A stretch of DNA of 64,000 bases. It comes from Bacillus sp. X1(2014). Its GTDB lineage: Bacteria > Bacillota > Bacilli > Bacillales_B > DSM-18226. The notes below the pieces were generated by a model, which had not been told where the DNA came from, ran no database searches, and saw nothing but the letters and a program-made list of their open reading frames with translations. Made by a program: the position numbers and the translations under genes. The DNA lies in the NCBI RefSeq assembly GCF_007678255.1, contig NZ_VEED01000013.1:1-64000 (forward strand). The letters run 5' to 3'. Of this stretch, positions 28,365 to 37,041 are shown one piece after another (position 1 is the stretch's first letter; each line of letters opens with the position of its first letter).

Positions 28365-29146
28365 CAACATTACAAGTATTCCTTTCCATTTTTTCTGGAA
28401 CGATTGTTGGATTCGTACTTGGTTTGCTCGGTGGAGGTGGATCTATTCTTGCGGTTCCTCTTTTGCTTTACGTTGTCGGTATGAAAGATCCTCATGTGGT
28501 CATTGGTACGACAGCGTTAGCCGTAGCTATAAATGCCTACGTAAACCTTATTCCACACTCACGTGCCGGTAATGTGCAGTGGAAGGAAGCAATTGTTTTC
28601 GCCATCCCTGGTGCCCTGAGTGCCTATACAGGATCAATGATTGGAAAGTTGGTACCTGGGAAACAGTTGTTGTTTCTTTTTGCCATTCTGATGATTGTTA
28701 TGGCTGTAAAAATGGTTTCGCCAAAAAAAGAGGAGAGTAGTCAAGCAGACAATCTTAAGAATCAAATTAAAATGCCACAGTTGATCATCATGGCGATCCT
28801 GGTGGGATTGTTATCCGGATTTTTCGGGATTGGCGGAGGATTTTTGATTGTTCCTGGCTTGATTTTTGCGGCCAGAATGCCAATGATTGCGGCAATTGGA
28901 ACTTCTTTGGTATCAGTCGGTACATTTGGACTTACAACCGCAGTGAGTTACAGTTTTTCCGGCCTCATAAACTGGTGGGTTATGTTGGCGTTTGTTGGAG
29001 GCGGAGTTGGCGGTGGAATGGTAGGAGCAAGACTTGCGGCACGCTTAAGTAAGCAGCGGCGCACACTCCAGTATATATTTTCCGGTGTCGTTATGTTCGT
29101 CGCCATTTACATGCTGATTATTAATGCTGAAGCCTTAGATTTGTGA
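28361..29146 (+). CDS. TauE/SafE-family sulfur-anion exporter
   Basis: A 261-residue membrane protein with about eight hydrophobic segments and the two glycine-rich family repeats (LLGGGGSILAVPLLLYVVG near residue 22; GFFGIGGGFLIVPGLIF near 150). TauE proteins export sulfite or sulfoacetate, and one sits in the staphylococcal cst sulfide operon. It is first of three genes behind a sigma-54 promoter and probably removes sulfite or thiosulfate made by the downstream enzymes or by cysteine sulfinate breakdown. Confidence 0.9.
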   Translation: MTTLQVFLSIFSGTIVGFVLGLLGGGGSILAVPLLLYVVGMKDPHVVIGTTALAVAINAYVNLIPHSRAGNVQWKEAIVFAIPGALSAYTGSMIGKLVPGKQLLFLFAILMIVMAVKMVSPKKEESSQADNLKNQIKMPQLIIMAILVGLLSGFFGIGGGFLIVPGLIFAARMPMIAAIGTSLVSVGTFGLTTAVSYSFSGLINWWVMLAFVGGGVGGGMVGARLAARLSKQRRTLQYIFSGVVMFVAIYMLIINAEALDL

Positions 29147-29180
29147 ACTGCTTTACTAAAATGGAAATGAGGAAATAAGA

Positions 29181-30389
29181 ATGCCAAAGGTGAAGGATGA
29201 GACACATTACAAAATTTTGATTATAGGTGGTGGGAGTGCTGGAATTACAGTTGCAGCCCGTCTCCTGCGTGAATCACACAGCCTAAACGGAAATATTGCC
29301 ATCGTTGAACCCGCAACAAAACATTATTATCAGCCATTATGGACGCTTGTCGGAGCTGGCGAAGCGGATAAAACGGTGACACAAAGGGAAGAAGCATCCG
29401 TTATTCCGAGTGGAGCCGTGTGGGTGCAAGATGCGGTTACAGAATTTCAACCAGATGAAAATGCGGTTGTAACAGCATCTGGAAAGAAACTGTACTATGA
29501 GTATCTAGTTGTTGCTGCAGGGATTCAAATTGATTGGCATAAAATCAAAGGGTTAAAAGAAAGTATTGGAAAGAATGGGGTATGTAGTAATTACTCTTAT
29601 GACTATGTTGATAGCACATGGGAAACGATTCGCAACTTCAAAGGAGGTACTTCCATCTTTACGAATCCGAATACTCCGGTGAAGTGTGGTGGAGCCCCTC
29701 AAAAAATCATGTATTTGGCGGATGATTATTTCAGAAAATCAGGAGTGCGCCCACACTCTTCAGTTATTTTTGCTTCAGGCAGCCCAAGCATATTCAATGT
29801 GAAAAAATATGAACAGGCACTTAACAAAATAATAGAACGAAAAGAAATCGAGACATGGTTTATGCACAATCTCATTGAAATCGATGGTGAAAAAAAGCAA
29901 GCGACATTCGAAAATCTGAACACACAAGAACGTGTAAATATCCAATATGACATGATTCATGTGGTACCACCAATGAGCGCCCCGGACTTTATTAAGAATA
30001 GCCCGCTTGCGGCAAGTAATGGTTGGCTGAATGTAGACAAAAATACGCTGATGCATCAATGCTTTGACAATGTTTTTGGCATTGGGGACTGCACCAACCT
30101 GCCTACGTCGAAAACGGGGGCTGCGATTCGTCAACAAGCACCCGTACTTGTGAAAAATTTACTTCTTCGGATGCGAGCCAAACCATTGGTTCATCAATAT
30201 GACGGTTATACATCATGCCCGCTTGTTACCGGATATGGACGGCTTATACTGGCCGAATTCAATTATGATTTACAGCCGCAGGAAACCTTCCCGATCAATC
30301 AGGCACGCGAGAGGTACAGCATGTATGTATTGAAGAAAAACTTCCTTCCCGTTATGTATTGGAAGGGAATGCTCAAAGGTAGGATGTAA
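29181..30389 (+). CDS. sqr: Sulfide:quinone oxidoreductase, type II
   Basis: A 402-residue flavoprotein that oxidises sulfide to a persulfide or polysulfide and passes electrons to the membrane quinone pool. The FAD motif is ILIIGGGSAGITVAARLL. The redox cysteine pair is Cys169 (TPVKCGGAPQK) and Cys346 (YDGYTSCPLVTGYGR), the positions used by human SQOR and bacterial type II enzymes. GIGDCTNLPTSKTGAA is the C-terminal FAD motif. GAGG lies before the ATG and the gene starts 34 bases after the exporter. Confidence 0.93.
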   Translation: MPKVKDETHYKILIIGGGSAGITVAARLLRESHSLNGNIAIVEPATKHYYQPLWTLVGAGEADKTVTQREEASVIPSGAVWVQDAVTEFQPDENAVVTASGKKLYYEYLVVAAGIQIDWHKIKGLKESIGKNGVCSNYSYDYVDSTWETIRNFKGGTSIFTNPNTPVKCGGAPQKIMYLADDYFRKSGVRPHSSVIFASGSPSIFNVKKYEQALNKIIERKEIETWFMHNLIEIDGEKKQATFENLNTQERVNIQYDMIHVVPPMSAPDFIKNSPLAASNGWLNVDKNTLMHQCFDNVFGIGDCTNLPTSKTGAAIRQQAPVLVKNLLLRMRAKPLVHQYDGYTSCPLVTGYGRLILAEFNYDLQPQETFPINQARERYSMYVLKKNFLPVMYWKGMLKGRM

Positions 30390-30446
30390 TCATGTTTCTG
30401 ATGGTCATAACAAAACAAAAGCAAGCGCTTAAAAGGAGGATGACTG

Positions 30447-31877
30447 ATGTTACTCAAATACTTTTATGATGAGAAACTGGCTCAAGCTTCATATCTGGTG
30501 GGATGTCAGGAGACCGGAGAAGCGATCATTGTTGATCCATCACGCAATATAGAACCTTACATAGAAACAGCAAGAGCACATGGTGTTCGGATTGTGGGTG
30601 CAACGGAAACACACATCCACGCGGACTTTTTGACTGGTTCGCAGGAGCTAGCTTCCAGGCTGGGAGCCACATTGTATTTTTCTGATGAAGGAGGACCGGA
30701 CTGGAAATATGAGTACGCAACTGGGTATGAACACTTTTATCTTAGAAATGGAGATGTTTTTGCCATTGGAAATATCCAATTTGAGGTGATGCATACACCA
30801 GGACACACACCTGAACATATTTCGCTGCTTGTAACAGATGGCGGTGCATCTATCAAGGGCCCAATCGGCATATTTACCGGAGATTTTGTGTTTGTCGGTG
30901 ACGTGGGGCGTCCCGATTTATTAGAAAAAGCCGTAGGGGTACGAGGTTCCTCAGAAAAAATGGCACGCATGATGTATCGGTCACTAAAGCAGTTTAAAAA
31001 GCTTCCTGACTATCTGCAAGTATGGCCAGGACATGGAGCGGGCAGTGCCTGTGGTAAAGCGTTAGGAGCAGTACCTTCTTCAACCATCGGCTATGAAAAA
31101 CGGACAAATTGGGCATTGCAATATGAGAACGAGGATCGTTTTATAGAAGCGCTGTTGGCTGGACAGCCGGAGGCACCCCCTTATTTTTCAATGATGAAGC
31201 GGTTGAATAAAGAGGGGGCACAGCAAATCCAAAGGATGGCAGTACCGCTTCGTATGGATGTTTCGATCGGTATTGTGCAGGAATGGGTGAAACAGGATAT
31301 GGTCATTGATACGCGTCCAGCCAGTGATTTTGCTGCCAAGCATTTACAAGGCGTGATGAATATTCCTTATAATAAATCATTTGTAACTTGGGCCGGATGG
31401 CTGCTGAATTATGATCAGCCAATCTATCTTCTAGCAACCAATACGGATGTGGCAGATATCGTGAAGGATCTCCAGTCCATTGGATTGGATGATATCGTTG
31501 CCACAATGGATCCATGTGTGATGGAGCTGCTAGGTGAATCTGATTCGCGTGGAATGAAATATGAAGAAGTGACATTGGATCAGGTAGAGGGCGCAATTCA
31601 AACAGAAGGCATATATGTACTTGATGTCCGAAGTAAGGGCGAGTGGGAAGACGGCCATATTCCGCAGGCGAAGCACGTGATGCTCGGTCATCTGCAGGAA
31701 CAGGCACACACCATTCCGCATGATAAACCCATTTTAGTTTATTGCAAAACTGGCGGAAGATCTGCTATCGCTGCAAGCCTTCTGCAAGTTCATGGTATTA
31801 AAGACGTACAAAGTCTTGTGGGTGGTTATGAGGAATGGAGAAAACAGGAAAAGCTGCGAACCACTAGAGATTTTTAA
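30447..31877 (+). CDS. cstB: CstB-like persulfide dioxygenase-rhodanese fusion
   Basis: A 476-residue three-part enzyme. Residues 1-230 form a metallo-beta-lactamase-fold persulfide dioxygenase (ETHIHADFLTG with His56, His58 and Asp60; HTPGHTPEH; GDFVFVGDVGRPDLL), including GHGAGSACGKAL with Cys202, equivalent to the reactive Cys of Staphylococcus CstB. A pseudo-rhodanese follows (about 270-370), then an active rhodanese with Cys433 in VYCKTGGRS. CstB converts SQR-made persulfides to thiosulfate. AAAAGGAGG precedes the ATG. No CstR repressor gene is linked. Confidence 0.93.
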   Translation: MLLKYFYDEKLAQASYLVGCQETGEAIIVDPSRNIEPYIETARAHGVRIVGATETHIHADFLTGSQELASRLGATLYFSDEGGPDWKYEYATGYEHFYLRNGDVFAIGNIQFEVMHTPGHTPEHISLLVTDGGASIKGPIGIFTGDFVFVGDVGRPDLLEKAVGVRGSSEKMARMMYRSLKQFKKLPDYLQVWPGHGAGSACGKALGAVPSSTIGYEKRTNWALQYENEDRFIEALLAGQPEAPPYFSMMKRLNKEGAQQIQRMAVPLRMDVSIGIVQEWVKQDMVIDTRPASDFAAKHLQGVMNIPYNKSFVTWAGWLLNYDQPIYLLATNTDVADIVKDLQSIGLDDIVATMDPCVMELLGESDSRGMKYEEVTLDQVEGAIQTEGIYVLDVRSKGEWEDGHIPQAKHVMLGHLQEQAHTIPHDKPILVYCKTGGRSAIAASLLQVHGIKDVQSLVGGYEEWRKQEKLRTTRDF

Positions 31878-32034
31878 ATGAAATCTTTGAACTTTATCAT
31901 CTATGCGAAATATTTACCATGTTTGCAAACTTGCCAATGCTTATAATGAAAACGTTTATAAAATTAACATTCTCAGTATTCGGAATTCAATCAAAAATTC
32001 TATAAAAATAAGGCGATTTTATTAGGGGAATAAG

Positions 32035-32051
32035 TTGGCATGAAACTTGCT
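32035..32051 (+). promoter_or_regulatory. Sigma-54 promoter P2 (first patB-like gene)
   Basis: TTGGCATGAAACTTGCT matches the -24/-12 consensus with correct GG/GC spacing, 59 bases before the gene start. Confidence 0.87.
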
Positions 32052-32109
32052 TGTATAAATGACGTAAAGAGTATTATGCATAAGCAAACATGAATAGGAG
32101 AGATACTTC

Positions 32110-33294
32110 ATGAAATATAATTTTGACCAAGAGCTCTTTCGCCTGGGCACTGATTGTGAAAAATGGGATCATCTTAAAAATCAATTTGGCGTAAAGGATG
32201 TTATTCCGATGTGGGTGGCTGATATGGATTTCCAGTCTCCCCAACCTGTCATCGAAGCGTTAAAACAGCGGGCGGAGCACGGTGTTTATGGCTACGGGCT
32301 AAGATCAGACTCGTATATGGAATCCATTGTTGACTGGATAAAAAGAAGACATCGATGGTCCGTTAAGAAAGAATGGATTACCCACAGCCCAGGCGTAATT
32401 CCGGCCTTATCGCTTGCGATTCAGTCCTTTACGAAGCCAGGAGATAAAATTATTATCCAACCGCCTGTATACCATCATTTTGCCCGTGTGATCCAAGCGG
32501 CCGGCCGTGAAATTGTAAGCAATCCGCTTATGCTTGAAAATGGGCGTTATTCCATGGATTTCGAAGACTTGGAGGCAAAGATAGATGCAAAGGTAAAAAT
32601 GTTAATTCTGTGTAGTCCTCATAACCCGATCGGAAGGGTATGGAGCAAAGAAGAATTGACGAGGTTGGGACAGCTTTGTATAAAGCACAACATTCTCATT
32701 GTAGCGGATGAAATTCATTTTGATTTTGTTTATAAGACACATACTCACATTCCTTTTGCTTCTATTTCAGAAGAGTTTGCGAATCACTCCCTTTCCTGTA
32801 TTGCGCCAAGCAAAACTTTTAACCTAATGGGTGTGCAGACGTCGAGTATTATTATTCCAAATCAGCAACTGCGCGATAGGTATAATCAGGAACTTAATAC
32901 AATATCCATTGGCTCGCCAAACATATTTGGCGTTGTTGCGTTAGAGGCTGCTTATCGCTATGGAGAAGAATGGCTGGATCAGCTCCTTGAATATTTGCAG
33001 GGGAATTTGGAGTACACTCTGAGTTACTTCCGCAACAACATCCCGCAAATCAACGTCATTCAGCCAGAAGGTACATACCTTGTATGGCTGGATTGCCGGG
33101 AATTGTGTTTTTCAGTTAAAGAACTGGATGAATTTATGTTACAGAGAGCAAGAGTTGCAATGAATGAAGGACACATTTTCGGTAGGGAAGGTGAAGGATT
33201 TATGAGGCTAAATATTGCTTGTCCGCGTTCGATGTTAAAAAATGCGCTGGGTGGAATAGAAAACGCTGTCGCTTCTTTATGTAAGGTTCATTAA
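32110..33294 (+). CDS. patB: PatB/MalY-type cystathionine beta-lyase (cysteine desulfhydrase)
   Basis: A 394-residue fold-type I PLP enzyme. MWVADMDFQSPQPVIEAL and YGYGLR are the MalY/PatB signature at the substrate entrance. CSPHNPIGRVW is the PLP-binding loop, VADEIHFDF carries the cofactor Asp, and SPSKTFNLMG holds the PLP lysine. The family splits C-S bonds of cystathionine, cystine or cysteine to pyruvate, ammonia and sulfide or thiol. A sigma-54 promoter precedes it and the sigma-54 activator follows 60 bases later. Confidence 0.9.
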   Translation: MKYNFDQELFRLGTDCEKWDHLKNQFGVKDVIPMWVADMDFQSPQPVIEALKQRAEHGVYGYGLRSDSYMESIVDWIKRRHRWSVKKEWITHSPGVIPALSLAIQSFTKPGDKIIIQPPVYHHFARVIQAAGREIVSNPLMLENGRYSMDFEDLEAKIDAKVKMLILCSPHNPIGRVWSKEELTRLGQLCIKHNILIVADEIHFDFVYKTHTHIPFASISEEFANHSLSCIAPSKTFNLMGVQTSSIIIPNQQLRDRYNQELNTISIGSPNIFGVVALEAAYRYGEEWLDQLLEYLQGNLEYTLSYFRNNIPQINVIQPEGTYLVWLDCRELCFSVKELDEFMLQRARVAMNEGHIFGREGEGFMRLNIACPRSMLKNALGGIENAVASLCKVH

Positions 33295-33354
33295 GTTATT
33301 TTGTGATGATGTCTATTATTCCATATAACAAACGCTATAGGAGAGGAGGATCAT

Positions 33355-34794
33355 ATGGCAGGCTTTATTGGCATACAGCAGTTTATTCAAGACTACACGG
33401 AGAACACGGCAGAAATCCTTGGTTTGGATATTACTGTACTTGATGAAAAGGGCGTTCGCATTAGCGGGACCGGCTATTATAAAGAGCTCATTGGCAAAGC
33501 GGCTCCGGAAGGCTCCTTTTTCAAAATGATATTGGAAACTGGAGAGCCTGGAGTAATCTACAATGTAAAAAAAGATGAGTCCCAATGTATGAAGTGTCAA
33601 TTCGTTAATCAATGCAAAGAACTCGCCACCATTGGATTTCCTATTGTAAAGCAAGATAAACTAGTTGGCGTCATTGGCATGATTGGTTTTTCTCATAAAC
33701 AAAAGGAAAAAATGATTATAGAATCAGAGAAGCTGATACGTTTTTTAAGCAATGGTAGTACATTGTTAGGCAATAAGTTAGCGATGCTGGACCTTGGTAA
33801 AGAAAAGGGATGTAAAATTCAAGAGGATATCCCGGTCCACCAAAATACCATTTCTTTTGAAAACATTCTTGGTAAAGATTCTGGGCTTCAAGATGTGATT
33901 AAAAAAGCAAGAAGGATTATAAACAGCCCATCCACTGTCCTGATAAGGGGAGATAGCGGTACGGGGAAGGAATTATTAGCCAAAGCGATTCATTTTGAAA
34001 GCAAGCGCCGAACGTATCCATTTGTAGCAGTCAATTGCGCCGCCATACCTGAAAGCTTATTGGAAAGTGAGTTGTTTGGTTATGAGGGGGGATCATTTAC
34101 CGGTTCAAACCGGAATGGGAAAATAGGAAAATTCGAATTAGCGGACAATGGAACTATTTTTCTTGATGAAATTGGGGATATGCCTCTATTCTTGCAACCC
34201 AAATTATTACGGGTTTTACAAGAAAGAGAGATTGAAAGAATCGGTGGAAAAAAAGCAATCGGGATTAATGTACGGGTGATTGCGGCTACTCACCGAAACT
34301 TGGAAGAAATGGTGCAGAAGGGCACTTTTCGCGAGGATTTGTACTATCGTCTCAATGTCATTCCCCTCCATACTAAATCCTTACAAGAGCGGCGTGATGA
34401 TATCGCCTTGTATCTCGAACATTTCATTCAAAAACATTGCAGGATCATGCAAAGGTCTCCACTGAGACTTGACCCTATGCTAGAGCGATGGCTTATACGT
34501 TATGATTGGCCGGGGAATATAAGGCAGTTGGAAAACGCCGTAGAATATATGGTCAATATGGCTGAATCAGATATGATCGGCTTCCATGATGTACCTGATT
34601 ATATACTTCAACAGGATCGTCTCTCTGTCGAGAGTAGAGGAATGAGTTTAGAACAAATGATTTCAGAATATGAAAGAGATGTAATCCAGAGCTACTTCTT
34701 AGCTGAAAAATATGATAAAGAACAAATCGCCCGGGAACTACAAATTAGCCTGTCTACTCTTTATCGTAAGTTGGAAAAATATAATTTATGCTAA
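33355..34794 (+). CDS. Sigma-54-dependent activator with Cys-cluster sensor domain (CdsR-like)
   Basis: A 479-residue enhancer-binding protein. The N-terminal 140 residues form a GAF/PAS-like sensor with three cysteines at 78, 81 and 87 (CMKCQFVNQC). The AAA+ domain has Walker A GDSGTGKELLAKAIH, a sigma-54 contact loop GSFTGS in place of GAFTGA, and Walker B GTIFLDEIGDMPL. The C-terminal Fis helix-turn-helix reads KEQIARELQISLSTLYRKLEK. It is the obvious activator for the three sigma-54 promoters in this window. Sigma-54 control of cysteine catabolism by CdsR-type regulators is known in Clostridioides and some Bacillus; orthology here is inferred. Confidence 0.9.
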   Translation: MAGFIGIQQFIQDYTENTAEILGLDITVLDEKGVRISGTGYYKELIGKAAPEGSFFKMILETGEPGVIYNVKKDESQCMKCQFVNQCKELATIGFPIVKQDKLVGVIGMIGFSHKQKEKMIIESEKLIRFLSNGSTLLGNKLAMLDLGKEKGCKIQEDIPVHQNTISFENILGKDSGLQDVIKKARRIINSPSTVLIRGDSGTGKELLAKAIHFESKRRTYPFVAVNCAAIPESLLESELFGYEGGSFTGSNRNGKIGKFELADNGTIFLDEIGDMPLFLQPKLLRVLQEREIERIGGKKAIGINVRVIAATHRNLEEMVQKGTFREDLYYRLNVIPLHTKSLQERRDDIALYLEHFIQKHCRIMQRSPLRLDPMLERWLIRYDWPGNIRQLENAVEYMVNMAESDMIGFHDVPDYILQQDRLSVESRGMSLEQMISEYERDVIQSYFLAEKYDKEQIARELQISLSTLYRKLEKYNLC

Positions 34795-34819
34795 CTTCAT
34801 AAAAAGGTAATTGAAATGA

Positions 34820-34860
34820 AAGCGGGAGAGTGCTTCTATCATTTTCCCGCCTGGATTTTT
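34820..34860 (+). terminator. Terminator after the sigma-54 activator
   Basis: GCGGGA (34822-34827) pairs with TCCCGC (34845-34850); a T-rich stretch (GGATTTTT) follows a short spacer. Confidence 0.55.
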
Positions 34861-34999
34861 AGAGAGGGGTGAGGACAAAAGAAGCAGGAGAGCTACGATT
34901 TAAAATAATTGAAATTTCCAAAAAGACTCATGAGAGATTAACAGTCTGATGAGACAATACAAATTGCATTTGAACTATGAGTAAATAGGGGGACATGCT

Positions 35000-36478
35000 A
35001 TGGGGAAATTAGAAGCAGAGCTAAGTAACGTATTAGAAGAGCGAAAATCAAAAGGATCATTACAACGGCAGCTGAAATCTAGACATTTAACGATGATGGC
35101 TATTGGGGGCGCTATTGGAACGGGATTGTTTGTATCCAGCGGATCAACGATAAGCACTGCAGGGCCGGGCGGAGCGCTTGCTGCGTACATTGTGGTCGGC
35201 ATTATGGTCTATTTTGTCATGAATAGTTTGGGAGAGCTATCGGCCTTTTTACCGGTTCCAGGGGCCTTTGACATTTATGCCTCAAAGTATGTTGATCCTG
35301 CGTTTGGCTTTGCGTTAGGTTGGAACTATTGGTATACAACCGCGATTACAGTTCCTGCTGATTTGGTGGCCTCTACCCTTATAATGAAGTATTGGTTCCC
35401 ACACGTACCGTCTCTCTGGTGGAGCGCACTATTTCTGGGGTTGCTGCTAATCTTAAATATTTTATCAGTCAAGGCATTTGGGGAATCTGAATACTGGTTT
35501 GCCGGTATTAAGGTCATCTCGATCATCGTGTTTCTCGTTATTGGGGTTGCCATGATTTTTGGAATTATGGGAGGACATGCGGTCGGGTTCAGTAACTTTA
35601 CCCAAGGAGATGCTCCTTTTCATGGTGGGCTTATATCTATCTTTAGTGTAATGCTCGTCGCTGGTTTCGCGTTTCAGGGAACCGAAGTAATTGCGACGGC
35701 TGCTGGTGAAACCGATAATCCTTCGAAAAACGTACCAAAAGCGATTCGTTCAATCTTTTGGCGAATCCTCATCTTCTACGTATTAACGATTTTTGTAATT
35801 GGCTTGATTATTCCTTATACAGATCCGAACCTACTTAAATCCGGAGTTAAAAATGTTTCTATCAGTCCCTTCACGCTTGTTCTTCAAAGAGCTGGTCTGG
35901 CATTTGCGGCTTCAGTTATGAATGCCGTGCTCCTTACGTCTGTTTTATCGGCAGCTAATTCAGCAATGTATGCGTCTTCACGTATGCTATGGGCATTGGC
36001 GAAAGAAGGAAAGGCACCACGCATCTTTGGACGGCTTAACCGAAGGGGAATTCCCATGTTGGCTCTGTGTACGACGGCGATTTTAGGACTTATCTCCTTT
36101 TTGGCTTCCCTTTTTGGAAATGGTTCGGTTTTTATTTGGCTGGTAAATGCTTCAGCTCTTACCGGATTTATCAAGTGGTTAGGTATTGCCGTCAGTCATT
36201 ATCGTTTTCGTAAGGCATATGTGGCACAAGGAAGAGATTTAAATGAATTGCCGTTTAAAGCCAAATGGTACCCGCTAGGTCCGGTTATCACGCTGTTATT
36301 TTTTGTGGTTTTCATTCTTGGACAGCATCTTTTTTCCGGACATCAAGTTAGCTGGGCAGAAATTCTTGCGACATATATTGGTCTTCCTATTTTCTTGCTT
36401 CTCTGGCTTGGTTATAAATTCATTAAGAAAACAAAAGTTGTTCCTCTGATGGAGTGTGATTTTGAGCGCAAAGAATAG
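35000..36478 (+). CDS. APC-family amino acid permease
   Basis: A 492-residue transporter with 12 hydrophobic segments, of the amino acid/proton symporter class. The start has the family text LKSRHLTMMAIGGAIGTGLFVSSGSTI, and AFQGTEVIATAAGETDNPSKNVPKAI is the conserved middle motif. AGGGGGA precedes the ATG. Its place between the C-S lyase regulator and RidA/D-cysteine desulfhydrase suggests uptake of a sulfur amino acid, but lysine, histidine or asparagine carriers look alike. Confidence 0.88.
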   Translation: MGKLEAELSNVLEERKSKGSLQRQLKSRHLTMMAIGGAIGTGLFVSSGSTISTAGPGGALAAYIVVGIMVYFVMNSLGELSAFLPVPGAFDIYASKYVDPAFGFALGWNYWYTTAITVPADLVASTLIMKYWFPHVPSLWWSALFLGLLLILNILSVKAFGESEYWFAGIKVISIIVFLVIGVAMIFGIMGGHAVGFSNFTQGDAPFHGGLISIFSVMLVAGFAFQGTEVIATAAGETDNPSKNVPKAIRSIFWRILIFYVLTIFVIGLIIPYTDPNLLKSGVKNVSISPFTLVLQRAGLAFAASVMNAVLLTSVLSAANSAMYASSRMLWALAKEGKAPRIFGRLNRRGIPMLALCTTAILGLISFLASLFGNGSVFIWLVNASALTGFIKWLGIAVSHYRFRKAYVAQGRDLNELPFKAKWYPLGPVITLLFFVVFILGQHLFSGHQVSWAEILATYIGLPIFLLLWLGYKFIKKTKVVPLMECDFERKE

Positions 36479-36573
36479 TGGGAAAGCTGTATGTAAGGTA
36501 CAGTGCATATTTTCAGAGGAGTATTAAACACAATTAAGTTTAATAGAATTACATAAAAAAAGAGGTGGTTTTT

Positions 36574-36951
36574 ATGATAAAAGAAACAATCATGACCAAA
36601 CAAGCTCCCAAGGCTATCGGTCCTTATTCACAAGGTATTAAAGCAGGAAATGTAGTGTATACTTCAGGGCAGCTCCCGATTCATCCTGAAACCGGAGAAA
36701 TGCCTGATAATATTGAGGAACAAACAAGGATGTCACTCGAGAATCTCAAGCAGGTTATAGAAGCGGCGGGGGCAAGCTTACAGCAGGTAATAAAAACAAC
36801 GGTTTTTTTAAGAGATATGAATCATTTTGCCGCGATGAATCAAGTATATGGAGAATTTTTTTCCGTGAATTATCCGGCTAGAAGCGCGATTGAAGTTGCT
36901 CGTTTACCAAAAGATGCTTTGATTGAAATCGAAGCGGTTGCTATGACTTAA
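36574..36951 (+). CDS. ridA: RidA-family enamine/imine deaminase
   Basis: A 125-residue YjgF/YER057c/UK114 protein: APKAIGPYSQGIKAGNVVYTSGQLP and the conserved Arg in YPARSAIEVARLPKDALIEIE. RidA hydrolyses reactive 2-aminoacrylate, exactly the intermediate released by the C-S lyases and D-cysteine desulfhydrase nearby. ATG 36574 has AGAGGTGG upstream; the GTG at 36565 lies within that site. A dedicated copy in this cluster makes biochemical sense. Confidence 0.9.
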   Translation: MIKETIMTKQAPKAIGPYSQGIKAGNVVYTSGQLPIHPETGEMPDNIEEQTRMSLENLKQVIEAAGASLQQVIKTTVFLRDMNHFAAMNQVYGEFFSVNYPARSAIEVARLPKDALIEIEAVAMT

Positions 36952-36961
36952 TTATAATAAT

Positions 36962-36997
36962 TGAAAAGAGAACGTCAGATTGATACTCTCTTTTCTT
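36962..36997 (+). terminator. Hairpin after ridA
   Basis: GAAAAGAGA pairs with the CTCTTTTC end of CTCTCTTTTC, followed by TTAATTT. A plausible moderate terminator. Confidence 0.5.
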
Positions 36998-37041
36998 AAT
37001 TTACATATGGCTTTAAACAGAGGATACAGGAGGAGATTAAT

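Noticed and set aside
31947..31960. cre-like TGAAAACGTTTATA between cstB and the sigma-54 promoter P2
   Set aside because: One conserved base (C13) is T, and CcpA action about 75 bases upstream of a sigma-54 promoter is unusual. It is noted but not supported.
34943..34973. Possible sigma-54 promoter before the amino acid permease (TTGCAT near 34963)
   Set aside because: The invariant GG is missing at the required distance; the bases there are A and C.
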